Positions 40,090 to 50,596 of a stretch of 64,000 nt of DNA are shown here, one piece after another (position 1 is the first letter of the stretch; the number at the start of each line of letters is the position of its first letter). The notes under the pieces were generated by a model. The model made no database searches, had not been told where the DNA came from, and was given only the letters and a program-made list of their open reading frames with translations. The position numbers and the translations under genes are program-made. The DNA lies in NCBI GenBank assembly GCA_039621445.1, contig CP154956.1, forward strand, positions 93,872,406 through 93,936,405. The letters are read 5' to 3'. This DNA comes from Euglena gracilis (lineage: Eukaryota; Euglenida; Euglenophyceae; Euglenales).

Positions 40090-40216
40090 CCGGATGTGCC
40101 GCGGGGCGGCCCCGCCGCTGCTCGACGACCTGCAGGCCCGCGCCACTGCGGAGCTCCAGGCCAAGCAGGCGGCGTCCCAGAGCCCGGGACCGCCGCTTGC
40201 ATTTCAACGTTTCTTG
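40090..40216 (+). CDS. Helical exon, copy B of 20550-20679
   Basis: Same reading with a 3-base in-frame deletion and a His-to-Arg change near the donor (FQRFL instead of FLQHFL). Core LLDDLQARATAELQAKQAA is identical. Whether copy B is expressed is unknown because the upstream exons are missing here. Confidence 0.4.
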
Positions 40217-40818
40217 GTTAAAAAGATTTGGTTCCCGGATGGTGAGTGAACGTGTAACTTTTTTTGGTCCTGGGATTCGACCTTCCTGTCAAAAAATTAC
40301 GTGTCCTCAAGATTTAAACCCTCAAAATAACACGGAAGATATATTGGAATTGAAAACCATTGAAAACCCTTCCAGAGAGCGTTGAAAATTTCAGTGTTGA
40401 ACCGGGGGCTCTGATGCTTCCATGTATGTATGCAAGGGCATGCACGGAAGCATCAGTGTGTGAATGGCATCATCATTCATGTGTTCGACATTACCAGGTC
40501 ATTTTCAATCATAGCAGTCACCCTGGATTGTCAACAGGATGGTTCAGTGAGACCAACTCCAACCGTCCCATTCGTTCAAGCAGGCTTCCGGCAGGGTTCC
40601 CACTCCGAACCTGCCTCTTCCACCGACCGATATCACACTCGCTTCTGGCACGGCGAGGGCCTTGTAGGAGTGTCCACTTACAGTGCCCACCCCCTGCTGA
40701 TGTTACTCTACAGCAGAAGGTGAGAAAATGTATTTGATGATATATTGGTATGAGATATCTTCAACTATGTTGTCTCGTCTGTCGATCTGCCTGTATTGAG
40801 ATTTTTTTTTATTTTGTT

Positions 40819-41419
40819 GTGTGGGCGGTGGGAGGCGGCCTGGCGCCTGCGCACTGGAATTAGCGAACCTTCTGCCCCATTCCGCTACTTTTTTTACCTG
40901 TGTACTTTTCCCCCCCAGGTTCTCTCTTCCGAATGTTTCATTCAAAGAATTGTGCATGCTGAAGGAAGGAATATCAAAAATTCAATCTGATTTCAAGGAA
41001 ACAATTGTCCAAGAATTTCAAAAAGTCAATCCGGAAGGTGAATCAAAAAGAAAGAGTTCAAATTCAAAAAAAAGAAGAGCAAGCGGCGCTGGGAATCAAG
41101 GTGAAGGTGTTCTTCCGTCCCCCCCGCTACCTTTTTTAAAATTCAATCCAGGCTTTTCCTCCCCCCCCCCCTGCTGCTTCAGAGGCACCCCCAAGGAGTT
41201 GGCCAAAAATACCGTTCCCCCCCCCCCAATTTTTGAATTATTTGGCTGCCGGAACCCAGGTTCTGGCTGAATTCAGGGACCAAAAGACACAAAAAAAGGG
41301 AATTTTTGGGGTGCGTGTGCCTATTTTCACCGGAGCGCCGGGTGACTGTTTTCCCCCACTCGGCCTGCCGGGGAGCCCATTCCGCGCACGGTCACCGAAC
41401 CGGCGAGAGGGGAAAACTG
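40819..41419 (+). other. 600-bp segment unique to duplicate B
   Basis: Lies between GTTG repeats: copy A reads TTTTGTTGTTCTGTTTC, while copy B splits at TTTTGTTG and resumes after CTGTTG. It is either an insertion with a short GTTG-type duplication or a deletion in A. It carries the exon candidate at 40919-41100. Confidence 0.65.
40919..41100 (+). CDS. Lys/Ser-rich exon (MLKEGISKIQSDFKETIVQE)
   Basis: The acceptor is a C-run plus AG (to 40918) and the donor GTGAAG at 41101. The reading is FSLPNVSFKELCMLKEGISK, IQSDFKETIVQEFQKVNPEG, then a Lys/Arg/Ser tail resembling a nuclear localisation signal (KKRRAS). It is AT-rich unlike the other exons, so codon use differs. It may be a fragment of a mobile element or a gene piece captured in the insertion. 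No family recognised. Confidence 0.45.
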
Positions 41420-41765
41420 TTGTTTTGTTTCTGTTTATGATTCATCCCTCCAAACAAGACCTTTCAAATACAAATACTGGAATTTCTCGAGTTTTTTCCC
41501 CAAAGATGTGTTTATGTGACGTAAATATGGTAATGCATGCAAGGAATGCATGGATGGGTGGGTGGGTGGTTGCATAAATATGAATTCTGAAAGTATTATT
41601 ATTATTACAAATTGTATGTCTGTGTGTCTGTTTCGGGGATTCTATGAAAAAAAATGACGTCTTTAATGAAAATGACGTCTTTAATGACGTCTTTAAGGAA
41701 ATTGAAAATCTTTTTTAAAAAACCTTTCAAATCCTTTTTTGAAAAATGATCATTCCTGGCTCCAG

Positions 41766-41870
41766 GACCCCCAGTGGGTCATGCAGGGCCTCCTTCTAGA
41801 CCTCTTGCGGGCCAGCGGGCTGTTGGACCTTGAGGTCAAGGAGCTGGGGCAGGCCCCTCCTTCCACCTGA
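41766..41870 (+). CDS. Terminal exon, copy B of 21670-21780
   Basis: Same acceptor, frame and stop (TGA 41868-41870). DPQWVMQGLLLDLLRASGLL then DLEVKELGQAPPST. Differences from copy A are mostly silent or in-frame. Confidence 0.5.
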   Translation, partial: DPQWVMQGLLLDLLRASGLLDLEVKELGQAPPST

Positions 41871-41901
41871 TGCAGCGTCGCTGGGGGGGGGGGGTTGTTT
41901 T

Positions 41902-44628
41902 GGTTGGGTTCCTAAACCTTGAATCCTCTTTATGGATCCATATTTTTCAAAATCCAACAGGATTTTTTTCATGGCCTAGGTCTTGGACCATTTGGGGTGT
42001 GACCCAAAGTTTTTGAGCATTTTATTTATTTTGGGGCCACCAGGTATCAAAGTGCTTTCACGCTTTTATCGGAAAATGTTTTGAATTTGATCCAAGTTGA
42101 AGGCTTTGACGGGGAATTTTTGTTTTTTTTTAATTTCCCGACAGTCTTTTGTGAACCCCATTTCGTTTGCCCCCCCCCTCTGGTTTTGAGATCGAAACCA
42201 GGGAATTTGAAGTTGGGTTCCTAAACCTTGAATCCTCTTTATGGATCCATATTTTTCAAAATCCAACAGGATTTTTTTCATGGCCTAGGTCTTGGACCAT
42301 TTGGGGTGTGACCCAAAGTTTTTGAGCATCATGTTTTATAAGTTGTTAGGTTTTTTTGGGGGGGGGTAAGCCACCATTTTCGGTGTCAGCTTTTTTTGCC
42401 ATCTCGGGTGCCCACCCACTTTTCCCCCATGTAATGGGGTTTTTGGGGAGTGGGGGTTTGATCCTTACCTTCTCCAATGGCCATTGATGGGGCAATTTTA
42501 GGCAGCTCTCCCTTTCCCCTTAAGAGACTCTCCGGTCCTCCATCTTTTCATCAATGCGTCCGATGGCGACCTATTTGCGCACCGCGCGGGGCGGTCCTCC
42601 CTCCCGGATTTTGGCCAAGGCCGGGGGCCGGCACTCTGCACCCACCTCGCGTGGTGTCTGTCGCCCCCCCCCCAAAAAAAGTCACATTTTTCAAATTTTA
42701 CGAATGGCGGCGGGTCCGGGCTGTCGTCGTTCGACGGCGTGCATCCCAAAAACCCTCGCGGTGGCGACTGCCGGCGGCGCCGGTCTGTAGGCCATTTCCC
42801 CTCGGCGCCGAGCGCGGCCAGGCGTCTCGTGCCCCCTCGAGGAAGACCGACAAGGGAGGAAGGGACACCGGGGGCGAAGCACAAAGACCTTTTGAGCGAA
42901 CGCGCCTGCCCCTTTCGAAGCCAAGGCTTGTTCGCCGGCGTTGCTGCGGGACTCCTCGGTGCACTGCTTGGTGCTAGACTATTCGGCGCACTGCTGTGCA
43001 CCTTTTTTTCGTCGGTTTGGCCGACTCAAATATCAAAAGCAAGACGGCCAGAATCGTACTCCCTCGAGGCAGACCGACAAGGGAGGAAGGGACACCGAGG
43101 GCGAAGCACAAAGACCTTGTGAGGCCATGCCTTGCTCGCCGGTGGTTTGCTCTGTGATTGTTCGCTGCGCTGGGTTAGGAGTCCCTGCTTAGTGCCGCCT
43201 CGCCGGAGTTGGCTGACGATGCTGCTCGGACTTGGCGGCGTGGCTTCTTGCCCCTGGGGGTCCCCCCCCCTGGCCCCCACTTTCTGACCGAGGGCTTTTG
43301 AACACGAATTTTCTTTTATGGGTGGGGAGGTTGGGCTCACAAGGTCTTTGTGCTTCGCCCTCGGTGTCCCTTCCTCCCTTGTCGGTCTGCCTTGAGGGAG
43401 TACGAGACACCTCGGGCTCCGCAGTTTGCCCTTGTGAGGCCTGATTGTGCACTGAAAATAGGGGGGCCAGGGCATTTTCTAAAACGCTTTGAACACCAAG
43501 TCGTTGACAATGGGCTGTAAAAGCCTCCACCCCTCTCCAGTGGCCAATCTCACAAACTTCTTGGGCAGAAAGGCCCAATTTTTTGAGTAAACCAACTCCT
43601 GCCCCTCTGGTGGAGTGGGCCCCCCACACCTGGGGGGCACCCCATCTTCGGCCAAAAATTCTTTAGTTGTGGAAGCAATCGTGTCTGCACTTATGGGCTT
43701 AAAGGGCGGTTTTAGTGAAATGAGAAGGGGCCCCCGGGTCTTACGAATGACCTTGTTGCTGTAACATAAGACATCATCAAATGAAATGGGCTTATTTTGG
43801 GGCATTGTGGAATGGATACAACTCTTTCCCAATTATGGGATTTCTGCCCTTTACGCCTGATTTTGATGTAGGGCGCCTTGCCCAACACACTGGTGGTACG
43901 TTTGATTCTCTCCAAATCTGAGCTTCTATATAAACAGAGGATTTGTGAGCAAAAAAATAAGTTGTGTGCGTAATGTGCAAATATCATTGGGAAAGGGGGC
44001 TTGGGCCAGCCCCAGGAGGATTGGGAGGTGATCCCAAAAAGCACCATATTTTTCCAGATTTTGGTTCCAGAGCCTCTTGTAAGGTGCCAACATGGTGTGG
44101 AATCTCAGTCCACCGAACCCAGGAATCAAAAGCATTGCACTGTAGGCATTACGGGCCTGGGACTTGGAAAATTGAAATAATTGTATCAAAGCGTCAGCCA
44201 CTTGGTCAGCTGTGGCTTCAGGGGGGGGTACCCCCATTTTTTCCAAGATTCCCCATAAAAGTGTAAAAGCGCTTTGATAACGCTTTAAGCTGGGGTTTCT
44301 CCCCAGGAAATCGTCAATGGTTTTATTTTGAATTTGTTTCCCCCTCCAGGATTTGCCTGAGCAAATCATGCAAAGAAGGGGCCATCTGGGGGGGGTGGCA
44401 TTTTCTCCCCCCTGCAGTTTTTGAACATGCCCCTGTAGGGGGTGATTTTCAGGCATGGGGTCCCTGGCACTCTCATCTTTATTAATTGGGGCCACCATGT
44501 GGCTGAATCCCAAAAGGGGGTGACCATCAAAACTTTGGTCTGGGGAAACATTCTCAATCGTGGGAGAAATTTCTGAATGATTGACCAAGGGGGGTTTGCA
44601 TAAAGTCCCCCCATGTTGTCCAGGGGAC
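41902..44628 (-). repeat. Duplicate of the DIRS target locus, with empty site at 42358/42359
   Basis: 41902-42016 repeats part of the left flank, then 42017-42358 matches 32430-32767 and 42359-44628 matches 37339-39600 with few differences. The T7-G9 tract here is uninterrupted, whereas at 32767/37339 it is split into T7-G1 and G8 by the element. Confidence 0.93.
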
Positions 44629-45184
44629 ATTGGAGGGCATCCACTGCCCTCGCCTCCCAGTGGGGCCATCTGGCCCCAAAATTGGACAGTTTTTGTTGCC
44701 TGGGGAGGCAAATAAATCTGTTTCCAAATTTATGAAAACTTTGAAATACTGCCTTAGCCATTGAAAGAGCTGGGGGTCTGGTGAATAATCCCCCCTGTCC
44801 GACTCCCACCTGCTTATGGGGTCTGCTAAGCATTCCTGTGAAGGAACCCATTTCACTTGTAGATTTAAATTGTTTTCCATGCACCATTTGAAAAGCGGCC
44901 TTAGAAGGCTGTTGAAAGGGTCTTTTCTGCCCCCCCCCCCCTTTTGCCAGGTAATAATAAATAACCTGGTTGTCTACTGAAAGGGACACCGTTTCCCCTG
45001 GCCTGCTTGTACTTTTCACTGTGCACGTAATTCTTTTACGTTGATATGTAAAATGGAGTTTTCTCTCCAAAACTCTTGGACAATTTCTCCAGTACGAATG
45101 TCCAGCCCCCCCAGGCATGGGTGCTGCTGTCTGAGTGCAACTCCCTTGTTGCACTTTGGGGGAAGGGTCTGCCACCCCAATGGT
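43054..45184 (-). pseudogene. Diverged DIRS-like element 2, longer copy (YR and RNase H remain)
   Basis: Starts at the same TCGTACTCC end as 38036, has its internal complementary region at 43336-43441, and retains recombinase pieces, the linker and RNase H (LHSDSSTHAWGG, LSVDNQVIYYYL, LADPISRWE) up to about 45184. There it breaks off before RT, and the following sequence is unrelated. Frameshifts make it non-functional. Confidence 0.87.
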
Positions 45185-45357
45185 GCTGGCATTGTCTCGA
45201 AGCAGTTCTGATGAAATGTGATTTTGCAAGGTCAGCAAGAGGTTGGTTGAAAATGCCGACGGTCAGAAGCAGTGTAAAAAAGGGGGAAACAGACGGCTTG
45301 CATACAGGGTGGCTGCAAAGCTCCTTTGGTTTTGTTTGCACTCCCCCACCTCCCATA

Positions 45358-45679
45358 TACCATTGCTTAACACCTGTCCCCCCCCCCCCCCAGGGGGTGA
45401 CTGACTGACTTTTTCAGAGTGACTGACTGGTTTTCTGGCCAAGATCCCCCCGGGGTGGCCCGAAAATGAAAAAGTGGCTGGCCTGGCGCCGAAGGCGGCG
45501 GAAATTACTTTGGATATTTTGCGACTTTTTGGCAACAGTGCCTTGCCAACAGACGCATTCAAGAGTGGCCGATCCCCCCCCCCCAGGGGTAAAGTGACTG
45601 ACTGGTTTTTTGGGGAAAAATCACTGATTGGTTTTTTCAGACCCCCCCTCCCCCCCGGGGATCGCTAAGCAATGATATG
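45358..45679. mobile_element. MITE of the 5839 family, perfect 8-bp TSD CTCCCATA
   Basis: CTCCCATA at 45350-45357 and 45680-45687. Left end TACCATTGCTTAAC, right end CGCTAAGCAATGATATG. The interior has repeated TGACTGACTGGTTTT words and G/C runs, as in 5839-6171. No exon context is evident here. Confidence 0.72.
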
Positions 45680-45842
45680 CTCCCATAGCAGGTCAGAAGG
45701 TGGCCCCCACAAAATGCAATGCCGAGTTCTTAATGTCAACAATTTTCTCCAATTGCGACTTTTTTCTGTAAAAGACATAGAAAAACCTGGCTCGATTTGA
45801 TTTGGGGGGAGAAAACTGACTCAATTTTATCGGTCAAAGCCT

Positions 45843-46196
45843 TCAGCAAAACCAAGATGTTTCTTCGCTTTCAGAAATGAATAACACCTCATCAGTATTA
45901 CTCACGTCCTGAGAGTTTCCCCACGGAGATGCCAAAGGTGTCTTGAAAAAAAAACCCAACCTCAGCGTCACACTCAGGAGGGCAGCAGGGGGGATGGAGA
46001 GACTGTGGGCAAATTCTCGCACAGGAATGAATGCCATTGACATCAGAGCCACAGAAAATCGGCAGGTGAGCCCGGAAGGAGGAAATGCAGACTTTGCCAC
46101 ACCACCCGTTGGGCTAGACGGGTCAGGATCCGGAGCTATCCCCCCCCAATGGCCAAACATAAATTTGAGAAAATCATCCAGTGTTTTCAAAGCCAC
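45843..46196 (-). CDS. Hypothetical 117-codon frame
   Basis: Open frame MALKTLDDFLKFMFGHWGGI onward with mixed composition and no simple repeat. On the opposite strand the same DNA reads LRRAAGGMERLWANSRTGMN up to a CAG-GTGAGC donor at 46065, so the true coding strand is uncertain. No domain recognised. Confidence 0.22.
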   Translation of the reverse strand: MALKTLDDFLKFMFGHWGGIAPDPDPSSPTGGVAKSAFPPSGLTCRFSVALMSMAFIPVREFAHSLSIPPAALLSVTLRLGFFFKTPLASPWGNSQDVSNTDEVLFISESEETSWFC

Positions 46197-46281
46197 CCCA
46201 TTCAGATGAAGGAATTCAATTTGACGAAAAGAAATTCAAAAGCAATGGTGTCCGGACAATAATAACTACCTGCCCCCCCCC

Positions 46282-46720
46282 CAGGGTTCGATATAAGGAC
46301 AGGTGGGGGGGGGGGTGGTCCGGACCCCCCCCCCTGCGGGCCAGGAGGGGGGGGGGTGGGGGGGGACACCCCCCCCCACCTAAACAGGTGCGCGGTCAGG
46401 GTGGCCGAATTTTCGGCCCGGCGCGAAGCGCCGGGCCGAAAAATTTTGACCCCCCAAAACGACCAAAAGTGCCATTTTGGGCACTTTTTGGGCAAAAATG
46501 TGCCAAAAATGCAAAAAATTTTCGGCGCAAAGCGCCGGAGGCAAAAATTGACCCTTTTTGGGGGGGGTCAATTTTTGCCCCCGAGGGTCGGTCCGGACCC
46601 CCCTTGCAGGTGGGGGGGGGGTGGTCCGGACCCCCCCTGGGGGGCGGGGGGGGGGGGGGGGGGGGGGGGGGGTCCCCCCCCCCCCCTAAACCATGTACGC
46701 CCTCCTTATATCGAACCCTG
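46282..46720. mobile_element. MITE with CAGGGTTCGATATAAGG ends
   Basis: Left CAGGGTTCGATATAAGGA, right the inverse TCCTTATATCGAACCCTG: 18-bp perfect inverted ends. Flanks are C-runs, so an 8-base duplication of C is possible but unprovable. The interior contains two large GGCGC-AAA-GCGCC hairpins and a G-run of 36. Longer relative of 30941-31331. Confidence 0.72.
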
Positions 46721-47049
46721 CCCCCCCCCTGTCCACCAACCAGGCTCCCACAACCCCCGACCATCCAATTCAAATCCAGCTAATTTCCATTAGGATAATA
46801 CATAAAAATATAATTTTGCAATTGGGCGTTCACAAAAAACACCATTCATCCCTGGTGATATGTGGTTACAAGCACAGATATCTGACGCATCGATGCGGAC
46901 CAAAAAAAAAGCACCTGACTGCCGCAGCTGCTCAAATGCATAGGCTGGGGCACAGGGTGCCTGCGGCCTCAATGACTAAAAAACATTCTTTGGTCCAACC
47001 ACATGGAGGCACCACAGACACGCACCGGCATCCACCCACTGCTTACCCA

Positions 47050-47088
47050 CCCAAACACACACGCGCGCGCGCACACACACACACACAC

Positions 47089-47162
<74 letters not shown>
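47050..47162. repeat. (CA)n then (AG)n microsatellite
   Basis: CACACA/CGCGCG to about 47088, then about 35 AG units to 47162. Confidence 0.97.
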
Positions 47163-47166
<4 letters not shown>

Positions 47167-47199
47167 ACACATTGGAAAAGAACAAACCCTGCAAGGAAG

Positions 47200-47660
47200 A
47201 CTTAAAATAAACCCCCCAAATATAAACCCCCCCCTGAGGACCTTGAAATCCCGCCCGAATATACCCCCCCCCCCCCCCCGCCGGCGCGAAGCGCCGGAAA
47301 GAAAAATTTTCGACAAAATCTCTCCTGAAATTGTGATTTTTGGCAGATATGGGAACAATTTTTTACCAAAAACATGTGAAAATTGCTCCTTTGCCCGAAA
47401 AATGAAATTTTTGGACCCCCAAGGGTGGGCATATTTGTGATTTTGACCGAAAAAGTGACTACTGGATCCCGCCGGAAAGTTGATTTTTCCAACCGATTTT
47501 AAACCCCCCCCAAATATAAAACCCCCCTAGGGTTCTTGAAATTTCCTTTCCTTCCGCCCAATATAAAACCCACCCCTGAGGACTTGAAATTGAAAAGCCC
47601 GAAAAAAAAACCACCAGGGGGGTTTTGTATTTGGGGGGGGGTTACATTAACTTGCCTTCA
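47200..47660. repeat. Repeat with AATATAAACCCCCC and GAGGACTTGAAAT words
   Basis: CCAAATATAAACCCC, CCTGAGGACCTTGAAAT and a CCGGCGCGAAGCGCCGGAAA hairpin recur in direct and inverted order. Related words occur at 17285-17355 and 47815-47960. Confidence 0.45.
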
Positions 47661-48938
47661 CTCCACCGGACACAACTTTTCTCAAATTTACGTCAGTCCC
47701 CACAAATACACCTGCCTTCAGTGCCACACTAAACCCTCAAAAATTAAACCCCCGCGGCATTATTTTTTCCCGTGATAAAACGTGCATTCAGGGGTACTTT
47801 TGAGTTTGAAAAATAATCCAAATAATAAACCCCCAAATGGCATATCCCCCCCAGCCCAACTTCGGATGCCCAAATCATAGAGAGAGAAAATTTATACGAT
47901 ATATTGTTTGCACAATTTTATATTTTGGGGGGGGGTGGAATATCCCCCTTCGTGTACTTGAGAATTGTTGAAAATACCAACCTACACAAATTTGGGGGGG
48001 CATGATATATATTTGGGTATATTTGGGGGGTGTAATTCAAAAAAATGAGATTTTGGGGCAATATCCAAAGAGAGCGATTTTTCTTCTTCGATCGCTTTGC
48101 GCCAGGAAGAAAAATGTCTTTTCCCCTTCCACTTTTGAGCAGATTGCACAGTTTGTGATGTTTGGGTATTTTCCACGTGCAATATTTTTCAGTGCTCTTT
48201 GAATGCTTGTCTATGATGATCGCAGCAAGTCCAGGGGTTATAGGTCCGATCCCGATGTTTGACCTCGGGAGGGGGGTCATTTGTGGGGTTGTAATTAGGG
48301 GGAGGGTTTGCATGACCAGCAAGGGGTCCTGTTATACAGATAAATGCGAAAAGCAATACTTGTGGTTAAAAAACATGCAACTTTTTGTCCGTCATGAATC
48401 GACGTGCAAAAGACCAAAATAACAAACTGTCGATATGACAATTGACGGGCAACACAATTGGCAAGGTGGGGGAGATTTTTTGGAAAATATATTCAAATCG
48501 GGGGAAGAATGGATATTGGAGGCCTTCGGAGGGGAAACTGGAGGAAATTTGATGTCAAGAGTTTGCAACTTTCTGACTCACCTCCATTTTGGTGTTTGTT
48601 TGTTGTTTTTCACCAAAGAAATCCAAAAACATTGCGGGAAAATTTTACCACTTCCAATGCCTTGGAAGCACAAACCACCCCTAAAAAGTGCACAGGTCGC
48701 AACATTTCAAGGATGGCGTTTCGGACCCCAAAAGGGTACGCACTGATTAGGACAAAGCACAAAATACTTAATGCGCCACCACACTTTATCAGTTTTCCCC
48801 ACATGGTGCGCAATGCTCTAATTATGTGCAGTGCCCTAATAAGTGTGCACCCCCAAAAGGGGTCTCGAGAAGGCCCACGTTCAGGCCTCCCCCGCCCCCT
48901 GAAGAGGTGCCCTTCCATCCCTGCCCCCCCCCCCTGAG
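47661..48938. other. No gene recognised
   Basis: Ordinary composition, short broken frames on both strands (for example 48435-48746), no domain. It ends in the C-run acceptor before 48939. Confidence 0.35.
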
Positions 48939-49017
48939 GCCAAACTGAGCTTCCTGAGCCGGGAGCTGAACCGCGACGTCAACGACTGGGATGCCGACGA
49001 CAGCGATCTACTGAAAC
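48939..49017 (+). CDS. Exon candidate (AKLSFLSRELNRDVNDWDAD)
   Basis: The acceptor is a C-run followed by TGAG (to 48938). The reading is AKLSFLSRELNRDVNDWDAD then DSDLLKH, running into a C-run. Charged, helical and acidic at the end. Donor not identified. Family unknown. Confidence 0.42.
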
Positions 49018-50463
49018 ACCCCCCCCCCCCCCCCGCTTCAGCCCGGCCCGGCTGTGTTTTTCGGCACAGCCTGTGTTGCACACGTGAATCCACTGAGGGG
49101 GTGTTCAGAAAAAAGGATCCTGTCTGTACTTCTTTTTTTCTGTGGGCCACGTAAAAAAGCTGTGGGTTGGTCGGTTCCTCAGCCTATCTGGACTTGTTTC
49201 TTTTTTTGTGGGCCACGTGAAAACGGTGTCAGTTGGTCGCGCCCCCCCCCCCCCCGAGAGCCCCCTCGTGAATCTACGTCTCCAGCTGCATCTGCTGTGC
49301 GACTGCCCGGCACCCTCTCCCAAAGGAGAAATGTCACATCTCAGGTAAAGAACACGCAATTATGCTGAAGACCCCCTGACTCGTCGAAACAGGGTCAGAC
49401 ATCGGAAGTTATAGTTCAAATCCAAATTTTGACACATAATCACTTGACTCATTGCTTACTTAACACCATCATTACCGGGGGTAATTATGCAAAAAAATGG
49501 AATTTGTTTGGCAAAAAAAAAATCCGACAAACGACAATTTTATGATGAAAAGCTTGACAATTGAAATGAATTACTCAGCAGAACTCGAAACCCCCCCAAA
49601 CGATTTGCAAAAAAATTGCAAATCTGGCAATTTTTTTTGCAAATTTTGAAGCAAGAAAATGGCAAAAAAAAACACATTTGCATTCCCTCTCAAGCAACGG
49701 GTTGTGTAATTAAAATTGACACGCATTGGGAACCGGGAAAAAAAATGCAAAAAAAATCCAGAAAATTTTCAGAAAATTGCGGATATTAATTTACCCCCCC
49801 TCTATGCTACTTCTACCCCTCCCCTCCCAATGCTTCAGGTGGATTCTGGAAACCAGTTCAGCACAATTCAGCACGAAAAAGTTTTGATCATTGAGACCAG
49901 TCAAAAAAGTTGGAAACAGGAATGCAGGGAACCAAACACGTACCCCTCAACCCCAGAAGAAGATGGAGACATCCTCGATGGGCAGGGCCAGTTGTGACGC
50001 CAGGGACAAAGCCAGGTTTAAAGAAAAAGTATGATACAATGTATACATTTAACGGCTGCATTGAAAGGCAGAATGGTTTTCCAACTTCCGCTTTCTGAAA
50101 ATAATTGTGTGTGTGAGTGTCTGTACTGTGTGTGCACATAAACATACGTACGTTTTTGTGTATGTATGTGCATGCATGGATGTGTGTATGTGTGTGTATA
50201 TGTGGGGATATGTGTTGTGTAAAAACACACACACGCACACACAAATGTATACATATATACATATATGCATACATACATACATGTATCGGCCAGGTGTGTG
50301 CTTCTGGGACACCCATGCACAACCCATGTGGGACATTATTATTGTTCATCTGGTGTGTGATCCAGAAAGGAGCCGGTGACATTGACATCTACCCACAGTC
50401 TCCCCACTTTAGCAGCCAACCCAGTGCATCAGGGCTGTCAAAACGGGCCCCTCCGCAACCCTC
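49018..50463. other. No gene recognised; GT/CA microsatellite
   Basis: Contains a duplicated phrase TTTTTxTGTGGGCCACGT (near 49133 and 49202) and a long TG/TATG microsatellite at about 50105-50290. Confidence 0.4.
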
Positions 50464-50590
50464 CTAGTCTAAATCCAGAATAGCCAAATTGTTCAGGGTC
50501 AACTTGATCTGCTCCACGAAGGACACCCCCGTCGCGTACTCTGTCATCATCCCCACCAGCCACCCGAACATCGCTAGCAGGGCCAGCCGG
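50464..50590 (-). CDS. Chlorophyll-binding (LHC/HLIP superfamily-like) terminal exon
   Basis: Read on the minus strand after TTGTAG (acceptor, 50591-50596), one base plus RLALLAMFGWLVGMMTEYAT, GVSFVEQIKLTLNNLAILDL, D and stop. In light-harvesting and high-light-induced proteins the chlorophyll-binding helix has ...NGRLAxLAMxG(F/W) followed by a hydrophobic stretch and (T/L)G; this matches from Arg onward. Membrane helix about residues 2-17, then a polar tail. The conserved Glu-x-x-Asn-Gly would be in the previous exon. These proteins bind chlorophyll and carotenoid in thylakoids for harvesting or photoprotection. The assignment rests on one helix. Confidence 0.5.
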
Positions 50591-50596
50591 CTACAA

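Larger units (their letters stand above)
39601..41901 (+). repeat. Segmental duplication, copy B
   Basis: Copy of 20062-21812. The left junction shares TCC with both parents, i.e. 3-base microhomology. It contains a ~600-bp segment (40819-41419) absent from copy A and lacks ~65 bases of A. Confidence 0.9.

Noticed and set aside
42358-42366. Alternative DIRS boundary shifted by one G
   Set aside because: Including the G would give a circle junction that disagrees with the internal complementary region.
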